A stretch of 64,000 bases of DNA from Stenogyne calaminthoides (GCA_037126765.1 JBBCBC010000022.1:19373758-19437757); one strand, 5' to 3'. Positions 24,785 through 35,639 are shown, numbered from the stretch's first letter. Notes: generated by a model from the sequence alone, not told the origin. Numbers and translations: made by a program.

Positions 24785-25530
24785 ACACAACAATGGAATA
24801 ATAGAACTTTTCATTGATAAAGACCCGAAGGTCAGATTACATTACAAGATACAAGTACAAAGGACCCGGAGGTCAGTACATAAGTCATAACCAAAAACCC
24901 TAAACCTATAACCCTAAACCCTCATCCTAACCCAAGTAGAAAGGCGGGGAGAGAGATTTTAAATCGATGCTCTCATTTTCCCCCACTTAACAAGGGTGAG
25001 AGAGGCTTTAAAGAAATACTAAAGCCGCTAGCTGAAGCTAAAACCAGTGGAGTGACAACGGCCTTGATAGGATTTTTAAGCCAGGAGCCCTAAGAAAGAG
25101 TCAGTGGGCTCTCCAGCTGTTAAATGGTGAGTTAATATACGAAGATCGCTTGTTGGTGATCAAGATCGCATATCAAACTCACGTTCATTTTGAACTAAGT
25201 CATTGATGGTAGTTACGTCATAACGATAGACACACAAGGTGCATACGGTTAGGAGAAGTGTCTTCTCAGTTGCAACAGCAGGCCCGCCGCCATGGTGGTA
25301 GAGAAGCTTTGCAACAATCGTATGTGAAATCTTTGATGACAACGAAAAAAAGGAAAGGGACCACAGGGGGTTGATTTGAGAAGTGAAATCATTGAAAAAG
25401 GGGTAAAGGTGTTTGCGGAAGTTTCACCGAAATAAGGGTTCACGGGATACATGATTCTACAAAGAAGATAAGTATGGTGATTGGGTTATGTTGTGTAAAA
25501 CAATTGGTCCAATTTATAGAGGCCAAGCAA
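24785..25530 (-). other. Antisense gene-like unit inside T
   Basis: On the minus strand this looks like a small transcription unit. It has a TATAAATTGG-type box (plus strand 25510-25523), a pyrimidine/A-rich leader, an ATG in good context (ACCACCATGG, near 25292), a short frame M-A-A-G-L-L-L-Q-L-R-R-H-F-S and overlapping frames (25160-25342 and 25249-25452). An A/T-rich tail follows, reaching an AATGAA-type signal near 24815. The short N-terminus is hydrophobic and arginine-containing, like an organelle presequence, but it stops after 14 residues. I do not recognise the gene. It could be a captured host fragment or a chance arrangement. Confidence 0.3.
24890..24932. repeat. Short telomere-like words (CCCTAAA)
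   Basis: Three copies of ACCCTAAAC-like words with interruptions. This is the telo-box type common in plant leaders and 5' UTRs, too short for an interstitial telomere. Confidence 0.5.
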
Positions 25531-26340
25531 GGGTGCAAATGCAAATTGAAGTTCTCAAAACCTTTTAGAGAAATCTTCACCAAAAAGGACAGTGTGTAGG
25601 AATCACACGATCGATAATTGGATAAATTTACTACGGATTGACATATCGAAAGATTTGACGATAATTACGATGTCAAATTGATCCAACTTAGGGAATAGAG
25701 ACTACTATTCTAGACTAAGTTTTTGGCGGTAACACTTATTCCAAGAATGGATTGACTTGAGAAGAATCAGATTAGGTCAACCAAAATCGATACATCTGGT
25801 CGATCGATGAGGAAGATCATTTGAGCTTGAAACTCCAACAAATCGGATACATCGCCTATGGGAAAAGTAAATATCGGTTGAAGGGGAACTTCAACCGATC
25901 AAGGAGGATCGAGGGAAATCGACGTATTCAAGGAAGATCGGTTGAGCTTGGAACTTCAATGATCGGATGCAAGTGAAGAAGATCGCCTAAAAGGATCGGG
26001 TGGGGAAATTTTAAGGCTTAGGCGGTAATACTAAGATCAACAAGTGAAATCAACATGGACAAGTGGTATTGATCGATTACAATATCACCAACCAGATACG
26101 CCTTTTCTTTTCTCTTGTTTCGCTTATTTATCGAGATCTTATCGATATTATTTATTTTATTGTACCCATTATCCTTGTGACGTAATTCACGCAAATCATT
26201 TAATGCGGACGTGGGGAACATGTATTAACTTGCTACTAAATGTGCTTTTAAATCCAAAAAGGTTTTGACGCGTGCTTTTCGACCGACCCTATGATCAAAA
26301 ACCGCTTAATCTGGAACGTTTAATCTTTTCAAACGGTTGA
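25531..26340. other. Non-coding spacer of T
   Basis: Garbled sequence rich in GATCGG and CGATCAA words, likely former CTGATCAG repeats like those after pol. No supported gene. Confidence 0.45.
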
Positions 26341-26376
26341 TCTTCCAAATCTTGTCTTCTTTTTTCCTCCTCGTCT

Positions 26377-26669
26377 TTATAAAGATCATCAAAAACCATA
26401 CCAGAGTTTTCCATTTCACAAACTTGAGATTTATTCTCTGAAAACTCCAAATTACTTCTCTCAGATTCAAAGTGTTTTCCTAAGTTTCAAAATCATCTTT
26501 CCGAAAAACAGAATCTGGTAATTTATGTTTATTTGATGTATTTTTTTAAATCCATTGATCTTAAATGTTTCTATCCTGTGTTATGCTTTTTTGTTTCTTA
26601 GTTTCGCTTATGTGATATTCTTTTGTATTAATGCACAATTTTTTTAACCAAATCTATCTTATCTCGTAG
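26377..26669 (+). promoter_or_regulatory. TATA-like box, leader and possible intron of the T extra gene
   Basis: TTTATAAA at 26377 is followed by an A/C/T-rich leader without ATG. A possible intron runs from a GTAATT donor at 26518 to a T-rich tract and CTCGTAG at 26669 (152 bp). The coding-like region starts right after. The extra gene of X also has a leader ahead of its ATG (49576, minus strand). This suggests transcription independent of the LTR. Confidence 0.45.
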
Positions 26670-29640
26670 ATGATCACTCACCAGTATGGGTAAAATAATG
26701 TGCAACTATCTTGAAGCGGCAACAAAGATTGTGGATGATAAGTTCGCATAATTCAATATCACTCGGGATGCGTAATCCATGGAGGTCGAGCAAATTCGTA
26801 AAAGGTGTGCCTTGAGAAATTTTATACGCTCACTAACGCAATCCAGTGATGCAGTATGAAGCACTAGAATTCCTAAGGAATTTAAGAGTGGATACGGATG
26901 CTCCAGGAGAAGAACTACTTTCAACAGTCACCGGAGAAGAAATCAGACTGTCGAATGAGGATATAACACGCCTGTTCAAACCTACCCAAAGGACCTAATC
27001 TCGTCTCGCTCATTACTGAGGAGAACGAAGATGAGCCGATCGTAAAAGAGCTCTTGAGAAGTCGACAAACATCATACGCCGGGTTTTGTCAGCCAATGCT
27101 CAAGAGGAAATACCGATTGTTGTTTGACATATTGTCAAAAAACAATTATGGGTATTGCATTGCCCGAGATGCTATTACATCCGTCAAACCAGTATGCAAA
27201 GATGGTCGCAATAATTGATGAAGCCAAGAACATCAATTGGCATGGGTTTTCGAAGGCCATTCTACTCCAAGAACATGATAAATTTGGAGTTGATGAGTGG
27301 AGGCGGTATATCCGAAGAAAAAAGATCGACAATCTCAACAAGGTTGCGGTTATCCCACAGGATAAAATGCCAAAGGCCAAATGGGAAGAGAATGGGTGAT
27401 GTCCTATAAGGGCTTTCTCCAGCCACCTTCGGTCATTTTTGGGCCACCAGACGATGATATCGCGGCCAACCCCCCAAAGTCAAAAGAAAGGAAAAAGCAA
27501 GAAAGCAACTTCATCTACACCAGATCTTGGGCGAATCATTTCAGTGGTGAAGGCCCCCCGAAGGCCCAACAGATGCCCCCGAAGAAAAAAAATGGTGAAG
27601 GCCTGGGAGAAGAGGTCAAGAAGAAGGCGGCAGCCTCCATGACTCGATGCTAGAAGATGAGTCGGATGAAGAAGGAGCCCAAACGGTCGGTTGCACCACA
27701 AAATCGGGTGAAGCATCGGCCAGCAGGGCTTCTCAAGCCGAGAGCTCGCCAGATCATTCGAGGAAGAAGCTCGAGATTTAACGATCTCCTTCCCTCATGT
27801 ACTGGTGATTCACCACTCAGACTAATGGCTGCTGAGCATGTCTCTCCTATTCTTCCACGCCGCCTGAACTCGGCGCATCGATTCGCGAACTGTAAGCTTA
27901 CTCGATGTGGAACCGTAGCACTCGCTTCCCAAGCAGAATATCTAGCAGTCGAACCGTCAGCCATCTTCCGCCCGACTCAAGCACAACGAGAACCTTCCAC
28001 ATCTCATCAAACCGGACCGATGACAATTCCGAGTCGGATCAACAAAGATCATAACGGGAAATTGATCGTAATGCGAATCGAAAAGAGAAATTGATGAGTC
28101 AGATATCGAATTGGTCGCCCATCCTGCCATAAGAGAGGAAGTCATGGAGATCCTCACCTGGAGAGATCTTCGACTAAAAAGCTTCTCAGACTTTATAATA
28201 ATTATTGAACAGATGGGCGGTGCGGATGAGTTTGCAGACTTCGATTTCGACATGAGGAAATCTGCTAAAGTGGGATCACCAGCTGAGCTGATAACTGCTA
28301 TATCCGTCAAAGCTCTAATCCACAGGAAGCTAGGGTTGCCGGAACAGATTTAATCGAGAGGCTGGCGACAAAGCTCTCAAACCGATGCCATCATAAAGGA
28401 TGCAGGAGCTGCCGATGATAGTGGAGCTGGTGCTGCAGTTCATGACCAACCACTGGAGGCACAAACAACTGAATCAGATCAAGTGACACTCAATATTCCA
28501 ACATCACACGTCACTACTGATCAACTTCAGGAGATCAAATCTTGTCTCAAAGATCTCCTGAAAGAAGAAGTTGAGGGACTGATAGCTGATCAAAGGCAGA
28601 TTGCCATCAAAGAAATAACAGATCAAAGGGAATTGGCTATTTTATTGGAGCAATCAAAGATCGTTCTCCCAAATCAGGTCCATCATGCGTCACCGAATCG
28701 ATAAAGACCGTCGATGCCAAACTGACTCAGGTGGATAAACAATAAGTTTCTTTTCTAATGCTCACTGACAAGCTAGAATTGACAGAAGAGAAACTTGATA
28801 AACTGATTAAAACACTCTCTACTGCCATGGAATCTGTCAAGACTGAGCTGATATCGACGATTCAAAATCTAACTGCTCAAACTCAAGGCATATCTGTTGC
28901 AGATCTCAACAAGGCGATCGCAGTCAACTTTGGTTTCTCGACCTCCCCCTCACTACTTTTTTTGATCAAACCAAAAAGGGGGAAGGACAGATTGAGAAAC
29001 CATCTGACATAACATGTGTAGGGACATCACAAACTCGGACTACTGGAAAGATGTCAAAAGAGCAGATAGCTGAAGAAGCCCGAAAAGCCAAGAAGAAAGA
29101 AGTGCAGAAAAAATGGCAGAGGCAGAAAATCTGAAGAAGAAATTCGGATTGAGAGCGAAGAAAGGAAAATTTGGAAAATCCGCATTACCATAACCTAAGC
29201 CGCCAAAGAAGAGTTGATGAGATCATCTAAAAAACTGGCTGCAAGATGCTAAGAGATTTGAGGAATGAAATAAGATCGGGGAGGAATGGCTTCGGATGCC
29301 TTTGTTCTTAATCTTGTTCCACAAGAAGAATCTCCCGATGAAGAATTCCTCAACCGGGTTAGAAAATAAATACCCGGATTTTTCAAGTATTCGGAAAATG
29401 AGGCCAAGCTTATCAATGTAAAAATATCTTGCCAAGAGTATGATCTGCTTTGGAGTACTCGAAGAAGGCGGATGGCTCATTTGGATGATGGCATTTCAAA
29501 GATTCTATTTTGACATCTGAGCAAAAACGATATAACTCGATCTTGATGAGACTAATGATGTCAAATGGAAACTTTATCGATTTTCAACGTACCTCAAGAT
29601 CAAAAGAGATGCGAAGCATACAAGCCTAAAGAGTAAAGAA
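26670..29640 (+). pseudogene. Extra 3' gene of T, coiled-coil protein of unknown function
   Basis: About 3 kb of coding-like sequence follows pol. N-terminal pieces around 26820-27400 include V-T-G-E-E-I-R-L-S-N-E-D-I, K-R-K-Y-R-L-L-F-D-I-L-S-K and, in the 27124-27399 frame, N-W-H-G-F-S-K-A-I-L-L-Q-E. That layout is reminiscent, from memory, of the N-terminal domain of plant retrotransposon-associated proteins of unknown function. The middle (27440-28100) is K/P/S-rich. Frames 28111-28353 and 28483-28704 are the same frame, separated by one TAA. 28758-29012 is a strong heptad coiled coil (L-E-L-T-E-E-K-L-D-K-L-I-K-T-L). The C-terminal part (29040-29160) is K/E-rich. Function unknown; not an env protein, as no signal peptide or membrane helix is visible. 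Confidence 0.55.
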
Positions 29641-29741
29641 TCGGAAGACTACTCGGGATCAAATTTATTCTTATTTACAAACTTTTTCGATGTAACATGT
29701 AATCAAAATTTTTAATGAGAAAAGTTTATTTTTCTGATCCT

Positions 29742-29762
29742 AAGACAAAGTCTCATTGTCTT
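29742..29762 (+). other. Conserved hairpin before the T 3' LTR
   Basis: AAGACAA-AGTCTCA-TTGTCTT has the same stem as W 12766-12786 with a partly different loop, about 90-110 bp upstream of the LTR in both. Confidence 0.5.
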
Positions 29763-29835
29763 CTGATTATATGCTCTTAACTGTTCTATTTTTTATCAAC
29801 TGTATTTTGGTTTCTCAAAGTGTTTTGGTTTCATC

Positions 29836-29849
29836 AAAAAGGGGGAAAT
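29836..29849 (+). other. Polypurine tract of T
   Basis: AAAAAGGGGGAAAT directly abuts the 3' LTR start TGTTGGGAAATTTA. Confidence 0.85.
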
Positions 29850-31426
29850 TGTTGGGAAATTTATAGTTTTGATGAAAGTTCCAAAAACACATGTAATAGG
29901 ACCCGGTCGGACAATTAGGTATCGATGTTTATATTACCTGCTATAGGAGACCAGTTGATAATGATTGTATAGAACAACTGATGAAATAGATAGGTCACAT
30001 ATTGAGGGGGAAACTCAATATGTATAGGTCAGATCTGAAGACTCAAAAGACAGCTGATATCCGACAGGCCAGAATGCAAGACAAGAACAGAAGATCAGAT
30101 CGATCTGATCTAGTCAGATATCTCAGCTGAAGTCATAAAGCTCAAACTCAGAATACTTGAAGATCAGATGACTTCCAGAAGATCAGACCAGAAGACCTAC
30201 ATCAGCCGAGTCTGCTAGTTGAAGCTAAGTCAACCGGCACCAGAAGACTCTATCGTAGATCGATCGATTCAGATCGATCGGTCACCACCAGTGAAATCGA
30301 TGTTTCACCTAATCATACGTCGATGATCCGAACAAGAAGAATGTCAACCTTAGTTGGAAGAACAAACACCGAAAAAGTGAGTCCGCTATCCAATAAGAAC
30401 AAGACACGTATGATCGGAGCCCGACAATTATGGATTTGATGATGCTTCTCTCAGAACGGCTATAAAAAACACTTTTCACGCTTTAGGCCATGCCATTCCC
30501 CAAGCTCGTCACATCAAGCCCGCAAGTCTACAAATATAGCACTGAAATTCAAATTGCTCTCCAACGGCTCTTTGATTTTCAAGGTCTATAAATATGGGAT
30601 CACACTTGAGTGAAAAACAAGGAACGTAAAACTTCGAACAATCAAGAAGCTCAAGCTAATATCGATTTCCGCCCAAGAACACGAACAAGAAGATTAATTT
30701 TATTAAGTGTTCATCCCATAAAGTTCTTAGCATAGAAATCTTTTCATCTAAATTTGGGTCGCTTATACGCTAAAGAAAATATTTCATAGTTGGAACTAAA
30801 AACAATCTTACCCAAACCCCCAAGTTAGGTTAAGTTGTTTAGCAAGATTTCGACTAGGGTTTCTAGTTACGATCTCAGGATCGGTTGAGTGTGAACTCTT
30901 TAAACATCTAGTTGGTGTCTTGTGTTGGACTTACACATAAAACAAAGTCCGAGTTGGTTAAGTAGGTGCCCTTGTGATAGGGAAGAGTGGACGTGGGACC
31001 CTGGTTTGTCCGAACCACTATAAATCTTGTGTGCCTTTATCGCTTTGATTAAGCGATTACACAATCGCACACAACCTTTAAAAGCGCATACATATTCCAA
31101 AATGAGATCAGTTAGCACCAAGCTTCTGAACTGATCAAACTTGGCACTTCAGTCAACTGATTAAAAGATTAACTTTGGAATCGATTTATCAAAACTGGTT
31201 TTTCACACGGGTAAAACTTAAGCTTCCGCCACACATCAGTTAAACTGATAGTTACCGAACTGATCTGCCTTCAGGCGATTAGTAAGTTGGTTATCGCCCA
31301 AACCGATTCACTCAAGACTCTGATCAAAGCTAATCGCCCACACACCGACCGCAGAAAAAGTTTTCAGAAGTCTATTCACCCCTCCCCTCTAGACTTCTGC
31401 CCTCACTAACCCGTTCGGCACCTACA
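29850..31426 (+). repeat. 3' LTR of element T
   Basis: A 1577-bp LTR from TGTTGGGAAATTTATAG to CGGCACCTACA. It resembles the Y LTR (shared TAGGACC, AGGGGGAAACTCAATATG-like, AATTGCTCTCCAACGGCT and TATTCACCCCTCCCCTCTAG words). The 5' partner is missing. ORF 30900-31121 on the opposite strand is chance. Confidence 0.85.
30587..30594 (+). promoter_or_regulatory. TATA box in the T LTR
   Basis: TATAAATA, 22 bp after the conserved AATTGCTCTCCAACGGCT block. Confidence 0.65.
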
Positions 31427-31514
31427 AGATCCTTCAGATATTTGAGCATCTCGAAAGGACCCATTTTCTCACGTTGCCTTAAGTAATTCGGGAGTCATGC
31501 CGAGCAACATCACA

Positions 31515-31580
31515 CACTACAGGAAATCGCACATTTCGTGACGATTTTTTTTGTGACGATTTTAGATTACGTTTTTAAGA
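31515..31580 (+). mobile_element. CACTA-type transposon terminus
   Basis: CACTACAGGAAATCGC matches the plant En/Spm (CACTA) end CACTACARGAAA, followed by the sub-terminal repeat GTGACGATTTT, GTGACGATTT. No opposite end (TTTCYTGTAGTG) was found downstream, so the element is truncated, very large or broken up. Confidence 0.5.
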
Positions 31581-32258
31581 AACAACAGAGAAGTTACGGC
31601 TTCCGAAATTTATGTACGAATTTTATTTATTATTATTGCTAATATCCGGTTGGTGTGATTCTCAATATGAATTGCGATGTGGTTGTTTTGTTTAACGTTC
31701 ACATGATTGAACTCTTTATTGTATTTTTGTTGAATTAAGGGAAAGGGGTTTCTGTTTCATTTGAAGATTTTAGTCTGTTCATATTAATCATGCTAATATG
31801 AAGGATCTGGATAAAAATAGGTTTCAGTCCAAATAATGATATTGATCTGTTTTTGCTCTCCAATTTCAAGAGTCTTCTGTTTATGAAGGTCAATTTAGTG
31901 ATTGGAAGTGCAAATCATGAGACTTTAGTAATTAGGTTTTATTTACTTCTGATCATGATTCATGAGGAATAATTTCTTTTCGTTTTTCCAGTGTTACGAA
32001 ATTTCGACTTAAATATAAATTATCTTCTGTCTTGTTAGATTGAGATCTCTTGTCACATGCGTGAATTTTGATCCACTGTGTTTCTTTATTGCTGACCTAA
32101 TTTAACAGCAAACACAACTATAATGTGAATAAATGTTTGAACATCCCTCTTTTCCTAATTGGTTTGCTAAATGAAATCAAACAAGGAGATCAATGATTAA
32201 TGCATGTTGTATCAATACTTTTTTGTTTATGATTCTGATTTTGTTCCATGATATGTAG

Positions 32259-33280
32259 GGCGGTCCATACCCTCCCAGTTTCCCGTCGGAACATCCCACT
32301 AGAGTCCGTACTCAGGTGGCTGCTAAGCAGTCCCTTGTTTTAAAGGGTCCCATCCGATGTCTAACCAGCCCCTCTTCCACCTCCACCTCCACCTCCACTC
32401 CACTAAATATAACAAATCAAATTCCAGATGTTCCGCCTATAAACGATGAAGAATTCCACTGCAATCCTGCTGCAGAAGAGGAAATCGCAAACTCTCGTTC
32501 AACTGGATCTCCCACTTCTACTTCTATTCTCAAGGATAAGAATGACCTGGATGCATTCTTGGCCTCTCGATATATTGATCCTCAGCCTTCATCCGACCAC
32601 GTGTTACATGATGATGTTGAGTGCACCACTAACTTCGCTCCTGCGTACAGCCGCTGCTTCAGCAGCCATGCCAGTCTTAACCTCACTGAAATTGCTCAGA
32701 AGCAGCAGCAAGACATGGAAGAGGATCCAGAGGAAGAAGTCGAGTCTACCCTTGACCCTGGCTTCGAGTATGTTCATGAGCATAGAGTTAAGATTGAATA
32801 TGCTCCTTTGGTTAGAGCCATTGTTTGAGAGATACGGTGATATTATCGACAGAAACATCAAATCTCCTGGCGTCCTCTCTTTGATGCTAGAACACATCTG
32901 TGTTATGTACAACAATGTGAAGGAAACTCAATTTTTCCATGTCACTCTTAGAGAGCTCGAGAATATGCTTGCGGAAGTTAGGGATCTCGAGGGTCAGAAG
33001 ATGAATGTGGGATGGCTTCGCGAGAGAATTGAAAGTATAATTAAAACGAAGATTGAATTTGGACAGTACTTGCGATTAAGGAAGAGAAGAGTTAGCATGA
33101 GACGAGCATTAAGAGGCTGGAGAAGGAGGTTTTGTTGCTGCAACAGCAGTTGCGTGCAGTGCAAGAGCAGCTGGACTTGGAAAAGGTGAAGAGTGATGAG
33201 GCGAATGAATTGGCTCTTGATATCAAAGGTAGAATAGTCGATCACACCACGCGCTCTTTGGTCCGTGGCCTTCTCTAACC
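32259..33280 (+). pseudogene. PEARLI-4-like protein gene fragment, frameshifted
   Basis: A 3' splice acceptor (ATATGTAG at 32258) opens an exon that reads G-P-Y-P-P-S-F-P-S and continues into the 32316-32828 frame: S/T-rich, then acidic, then H-E-H-R-V-K-I-E-Y-A-P-L-V-R. One extra G near 32816 shifts the frame to P-L-F-E-R-Y-G-D-I and L-E-N-M-L-A-E-V-R-D-L-E, up to about 33075. A second shift near 33080-33095 moves to a coiled coil (L-L-L-Q-Q-Q-L-R-A-V-Q-E-Q-L) ending R-S-L-V-R-G-L-L at a TAA near 33278. The layout and middle domain recall the plant PEARLI-4 (phospholipase-like) family. This is a memory-based call. The 5' exons are missing. It could be a decayed host gene or one captured by the CACTA element whose end is at 31515. 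Confidence 0.5.
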
Positions 33281-33296
33281 CACTTCTCAATTGGTA

Positions 33297-33530
33297 CGTC
33301 TAACAATTATGGTATTAGTAAGTGTAGTCATTTTGATTATATTATTGTGCGAGAACGTTATTTCATGATGTTGTTACAGTATGACGATAGCCAGTAGATT
33401 AATGCAACTATTTGGTTGATTATATCCCTGATCAACACTAAGTCTATGTAATAATGCTTCACTAAGTTTTCTGGTATTTACTCTGTCACAAAATATGAAC
33501 ATAACAGATTGTAATTTCTAAAATTACAGG
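33297..33530 (+). other. Probable 3'-UTR intron of the PEARLI-4-like gene
   Basis: Donor G|GTACGTC at 33297 and acceptor AAAATTACAG at 33530 lie just after the stop codon. The sequence between is T-rich with ATG/stop-dense frames, as in plant introns. 33531-33840 would be the remaining 3' UTR. Confidence 0.35.
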
Positions 33531-33840
33531 TGAGCAGTGAGCATGATAAATATCTAGGATTCCACAGACGGAATTAGGACAATACATTTATTTCTTGTGT
33601 GAAGAATCTGGAATTGCACTCGAAGTCCTGCACATATTGCTAGAAGAAATGCTCCTTATTAGCTGCACATATTTCCATTCTCCGTCGCCAGAACTTGAAC
33701 TTGATCGAGTCCCCTGTAACTCATCAAATTCTTGAAGTAGATGAATGTTGGAATCCAGTTACTTTAATGCTAGTTGTTTTTGTATATACAGTACCAGATA
33801 ATCCAGCTAATTTAATTTAATGTTTAGGCCCTGTTGCTTA

Positions 33841-34154
33841 AACTTTGTGAGATGTGTTTGTTTGATCCACTCAGACTGCTTCCTCTTCAATCACAATTGA
33901 ACCTCCCAACTGGGCCCTCCAATCACATTTTTTTATAAATAACAATAATCTTGAATTTCTCCTTGTCGATCAAGTTTAGCATGTTAATTATTATGTTGTT
34001 TGAATTGTGTAATGAGAGACACATTTAAAATATATAAATTTAAATTCAATTAAAAAAAGCATTTCAAATCATATTAAATTCATATTCGAATTGAAAAAAA
34101 AGGAATATGAACGTTAAATTAAAATTTGTATGTGAATTTTTAATATCATACTAT
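33841..34154. other. AT-rich spacer, nothing recognised
   Basis: No ORF, repeat boundary or regulatory motif can be supported here. Confidence 0.4.
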
Positions 34155-34162
34155 ATTATTAT

Positions 34163-34248
34163 TAGGGATGACAATGGGTCGGGAACTTAGATACCCGGAC
34201 CCGCCCGCTCTTTAAACGGGTCGGGGCGACCCGTTTTAAATATTTATT

Positions 34249-34283
<35 letters not shown>

Positions 34284-34600
34284 TTACAATTTAAGATTTT
34301 GATATCAATAGATAATTTTAATTGAAATAACATATTATATGTTATATTGACCTAAAAAATGTCTATAAAGTTGAATTGTTGTTATTTACATATTAATGAA
34401 TATGAAAAAATGTAAAAATATATTGTATTTACATATATTATATAACATATATTTTAATTTTTAATAAATAAAACGGGGCGCGGGTCCGAGGCACGGGTCC
34501 TGAGTATTACGCAGACCCGTCCCATTTCACTACGGGTACGGGGTGGGTCCGACCCAAACAGTGCGGGTCGGGACGGGCCGAGGTAATATTGCTATCCCTA
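34163..34600. mobile_element. hAT-type MITE, 438 bp
   Basis: The ends are inverted: TAGGGATGACAAT on the left and, read inward from the right, TAGGGATAGCAAT. An 8-bp duplication flanks it (ATTATTAT at 34155-34162, ACTATTAT at 34601-34608, 7 of 8 matching). Both ends are GC-rich (CGGGTCGGG-type words) around an AT-rich core with a TA run. It encodes nothing and would need a hAT transposase supplied from elsewhere. Confidence 0.85.
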
Positions 34601-34680
34601 ACTATTATATGTTAAAAAGGGATATTGAATGAAAAAAGTAATTACAATTTAAAATTTGGGGAAGAACAAAATATCTTTTT

Positions 34681-34869
34681 TTGGAATGTAATTTTGTTAG
34701 AAAAATGTTGGTTTTCTATTTCTGGCCGACTTGTGTTTTGATACATGACAAAAATACTTACATGCATTGGTTTCACTTACACCATGTAACTCAATTGTTT
34801 TTAAGTGATATTATTAATTTTTTCACTAAAAATATTTGTTTGTCAACATTAATTATTTTTCTTAAATAA
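34681..34869. other. AT-rich spacer with chance ORF
   Basis: The 62-codon frame here has no domain, start context or codon bias supporting a gene. Nothing else is seen between 34609 and 34930. Confidence 0.35.
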
Positions 34870-34937
34870 TATTATCCCGTCACATGGTAAGGTTTACATT
34901 TAAGATTGACACATGCTTTAAAAAATAGGCGTTTCAT

Positions 34938-35148
34938 GTGCATCCAAGTGCACCATATACTCATAGTGCATTTTAGAATCATGCAACTTATTTATATTGA
35001 ATCGTGCAACTTGTTTACATTGAACAGTAAAATTATTTTTTCATATTAATAGGTGCACGGTTCAGTGTATACAAGTTGCATCTTTTAGTATAACATGTTG
35101 CATGATGCTGATATATACTATGAGTGCACGGTGCACTTGAGTGCATAC
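34938..35148. mobile_element. Inverted-repeat MITE-like element, about 210 bp
   Basis: The left arm GTGCATCCAAGTGCACC...ACTCATAGTGC is mirrored by TACTATGAGTGCACGGTGCACTTGAGTGCATAC at 35116-35148. Inside, the word ATCRTGCAACTTRTTTAYATT is tandemly repeated twice (about 34979-35022) and appears inverted on the right (CAAGTTGCAT, TGTTGCATGAT). No clean TSD was identified, so the family is uncertain. Confidence 0.6.
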
Positions 35149-35352
35149 AAGACTTGGTCGACGAAAATATGTAATATATTGGGTTTCCACGTGTCAAATT
35201 AAATGTGTATATTGATTTTAAGGAGACCCAACTTATACTATTAATATTTAACATTAACTAATCAAATTTGATACATAAAATTAATATAAACGTGATGGTT
35301 TTCTTGAAGAAAGAAATATATATATTTTTTTTAAAAAAACTAGAGTATTTTT

Positions 35353-35560
35353 GTCCTGCATCAAATAATATTAGAGTAAATTTGAGAGGAAGTAATATAA
35401 AAGGAGAAAGGGATGAACTTCTCCCACATCGAGTAAGTATTAAAAGAAATGTAAAGGAAAGTTATATAAAAGCAGAAGATGTGGATCTCATATTTTTTGT
35501 CCCACATCGAGTAAATATTAGAAAAATGTGAGATAAATTAATATAAAAGAGGTGGATATG
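35353..35560 (+). promoter_or_regulatory. Three tandem USE-plus-TATA modules (snRNA-promoter-like)
   Basis: Three direct repeats with periods of 68 and 78 bp each pair an upstream element with a TATA-like box. Upstream words: GTCCTGCATC at 35353 (degenerate), CTCCCACATCG at 35421 and GTCCCACATCG at 35499, the last an exact match to the plant snRNA upstream sequence element RTCCCACATCG. Each is followed about 30 bp later by TAATATAAAAG or TATATAAAAG (about 35391, 35463, 35539). Plant Pol II snRNA genes use similar spacing. No snRNA follows downstream. The same motif pair also occurs in some plant LTRs and short repeats. Confidence 0.55.
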
Positions 35561-35639
35561 GATCTAGATCCTTACTCGCAAGAAAAAATAGTGAAAAATT
35601 GATCCGTAATTTGAAGTAATAAATAATTTTTTTTTAAAA

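Larger units (their letters stand above)
21279..31426 (+). mobile_element. Copia retrotransposon T, 5' half missing
   Basis: A + strand element of the same broad family as W and Y. It enters from the gap in the GAG-pre-integrase region, runs through integrase, RT and RNase H to the end of pol at 24353, then through about 5.5 kb of additional gene-like sequence, polypurine tract and 3' LTR. Clean blocks (22841-23290, 23610-23930, 24110-24900, 28110-29000) alternate with garbled ones. Confidence 0.85.

Noticed and set aside
24890..24932. Interstitial telomere
   Set aside because: Only about three imperfect CCCTAAA words; better described as telo-box-like motifs.
26670..29640. env-like gene of the Sirevirus type
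   Set aside because: No signal peptide or membrane helix is visible; coiled coils and basic regions dominate, so env was not assigned.
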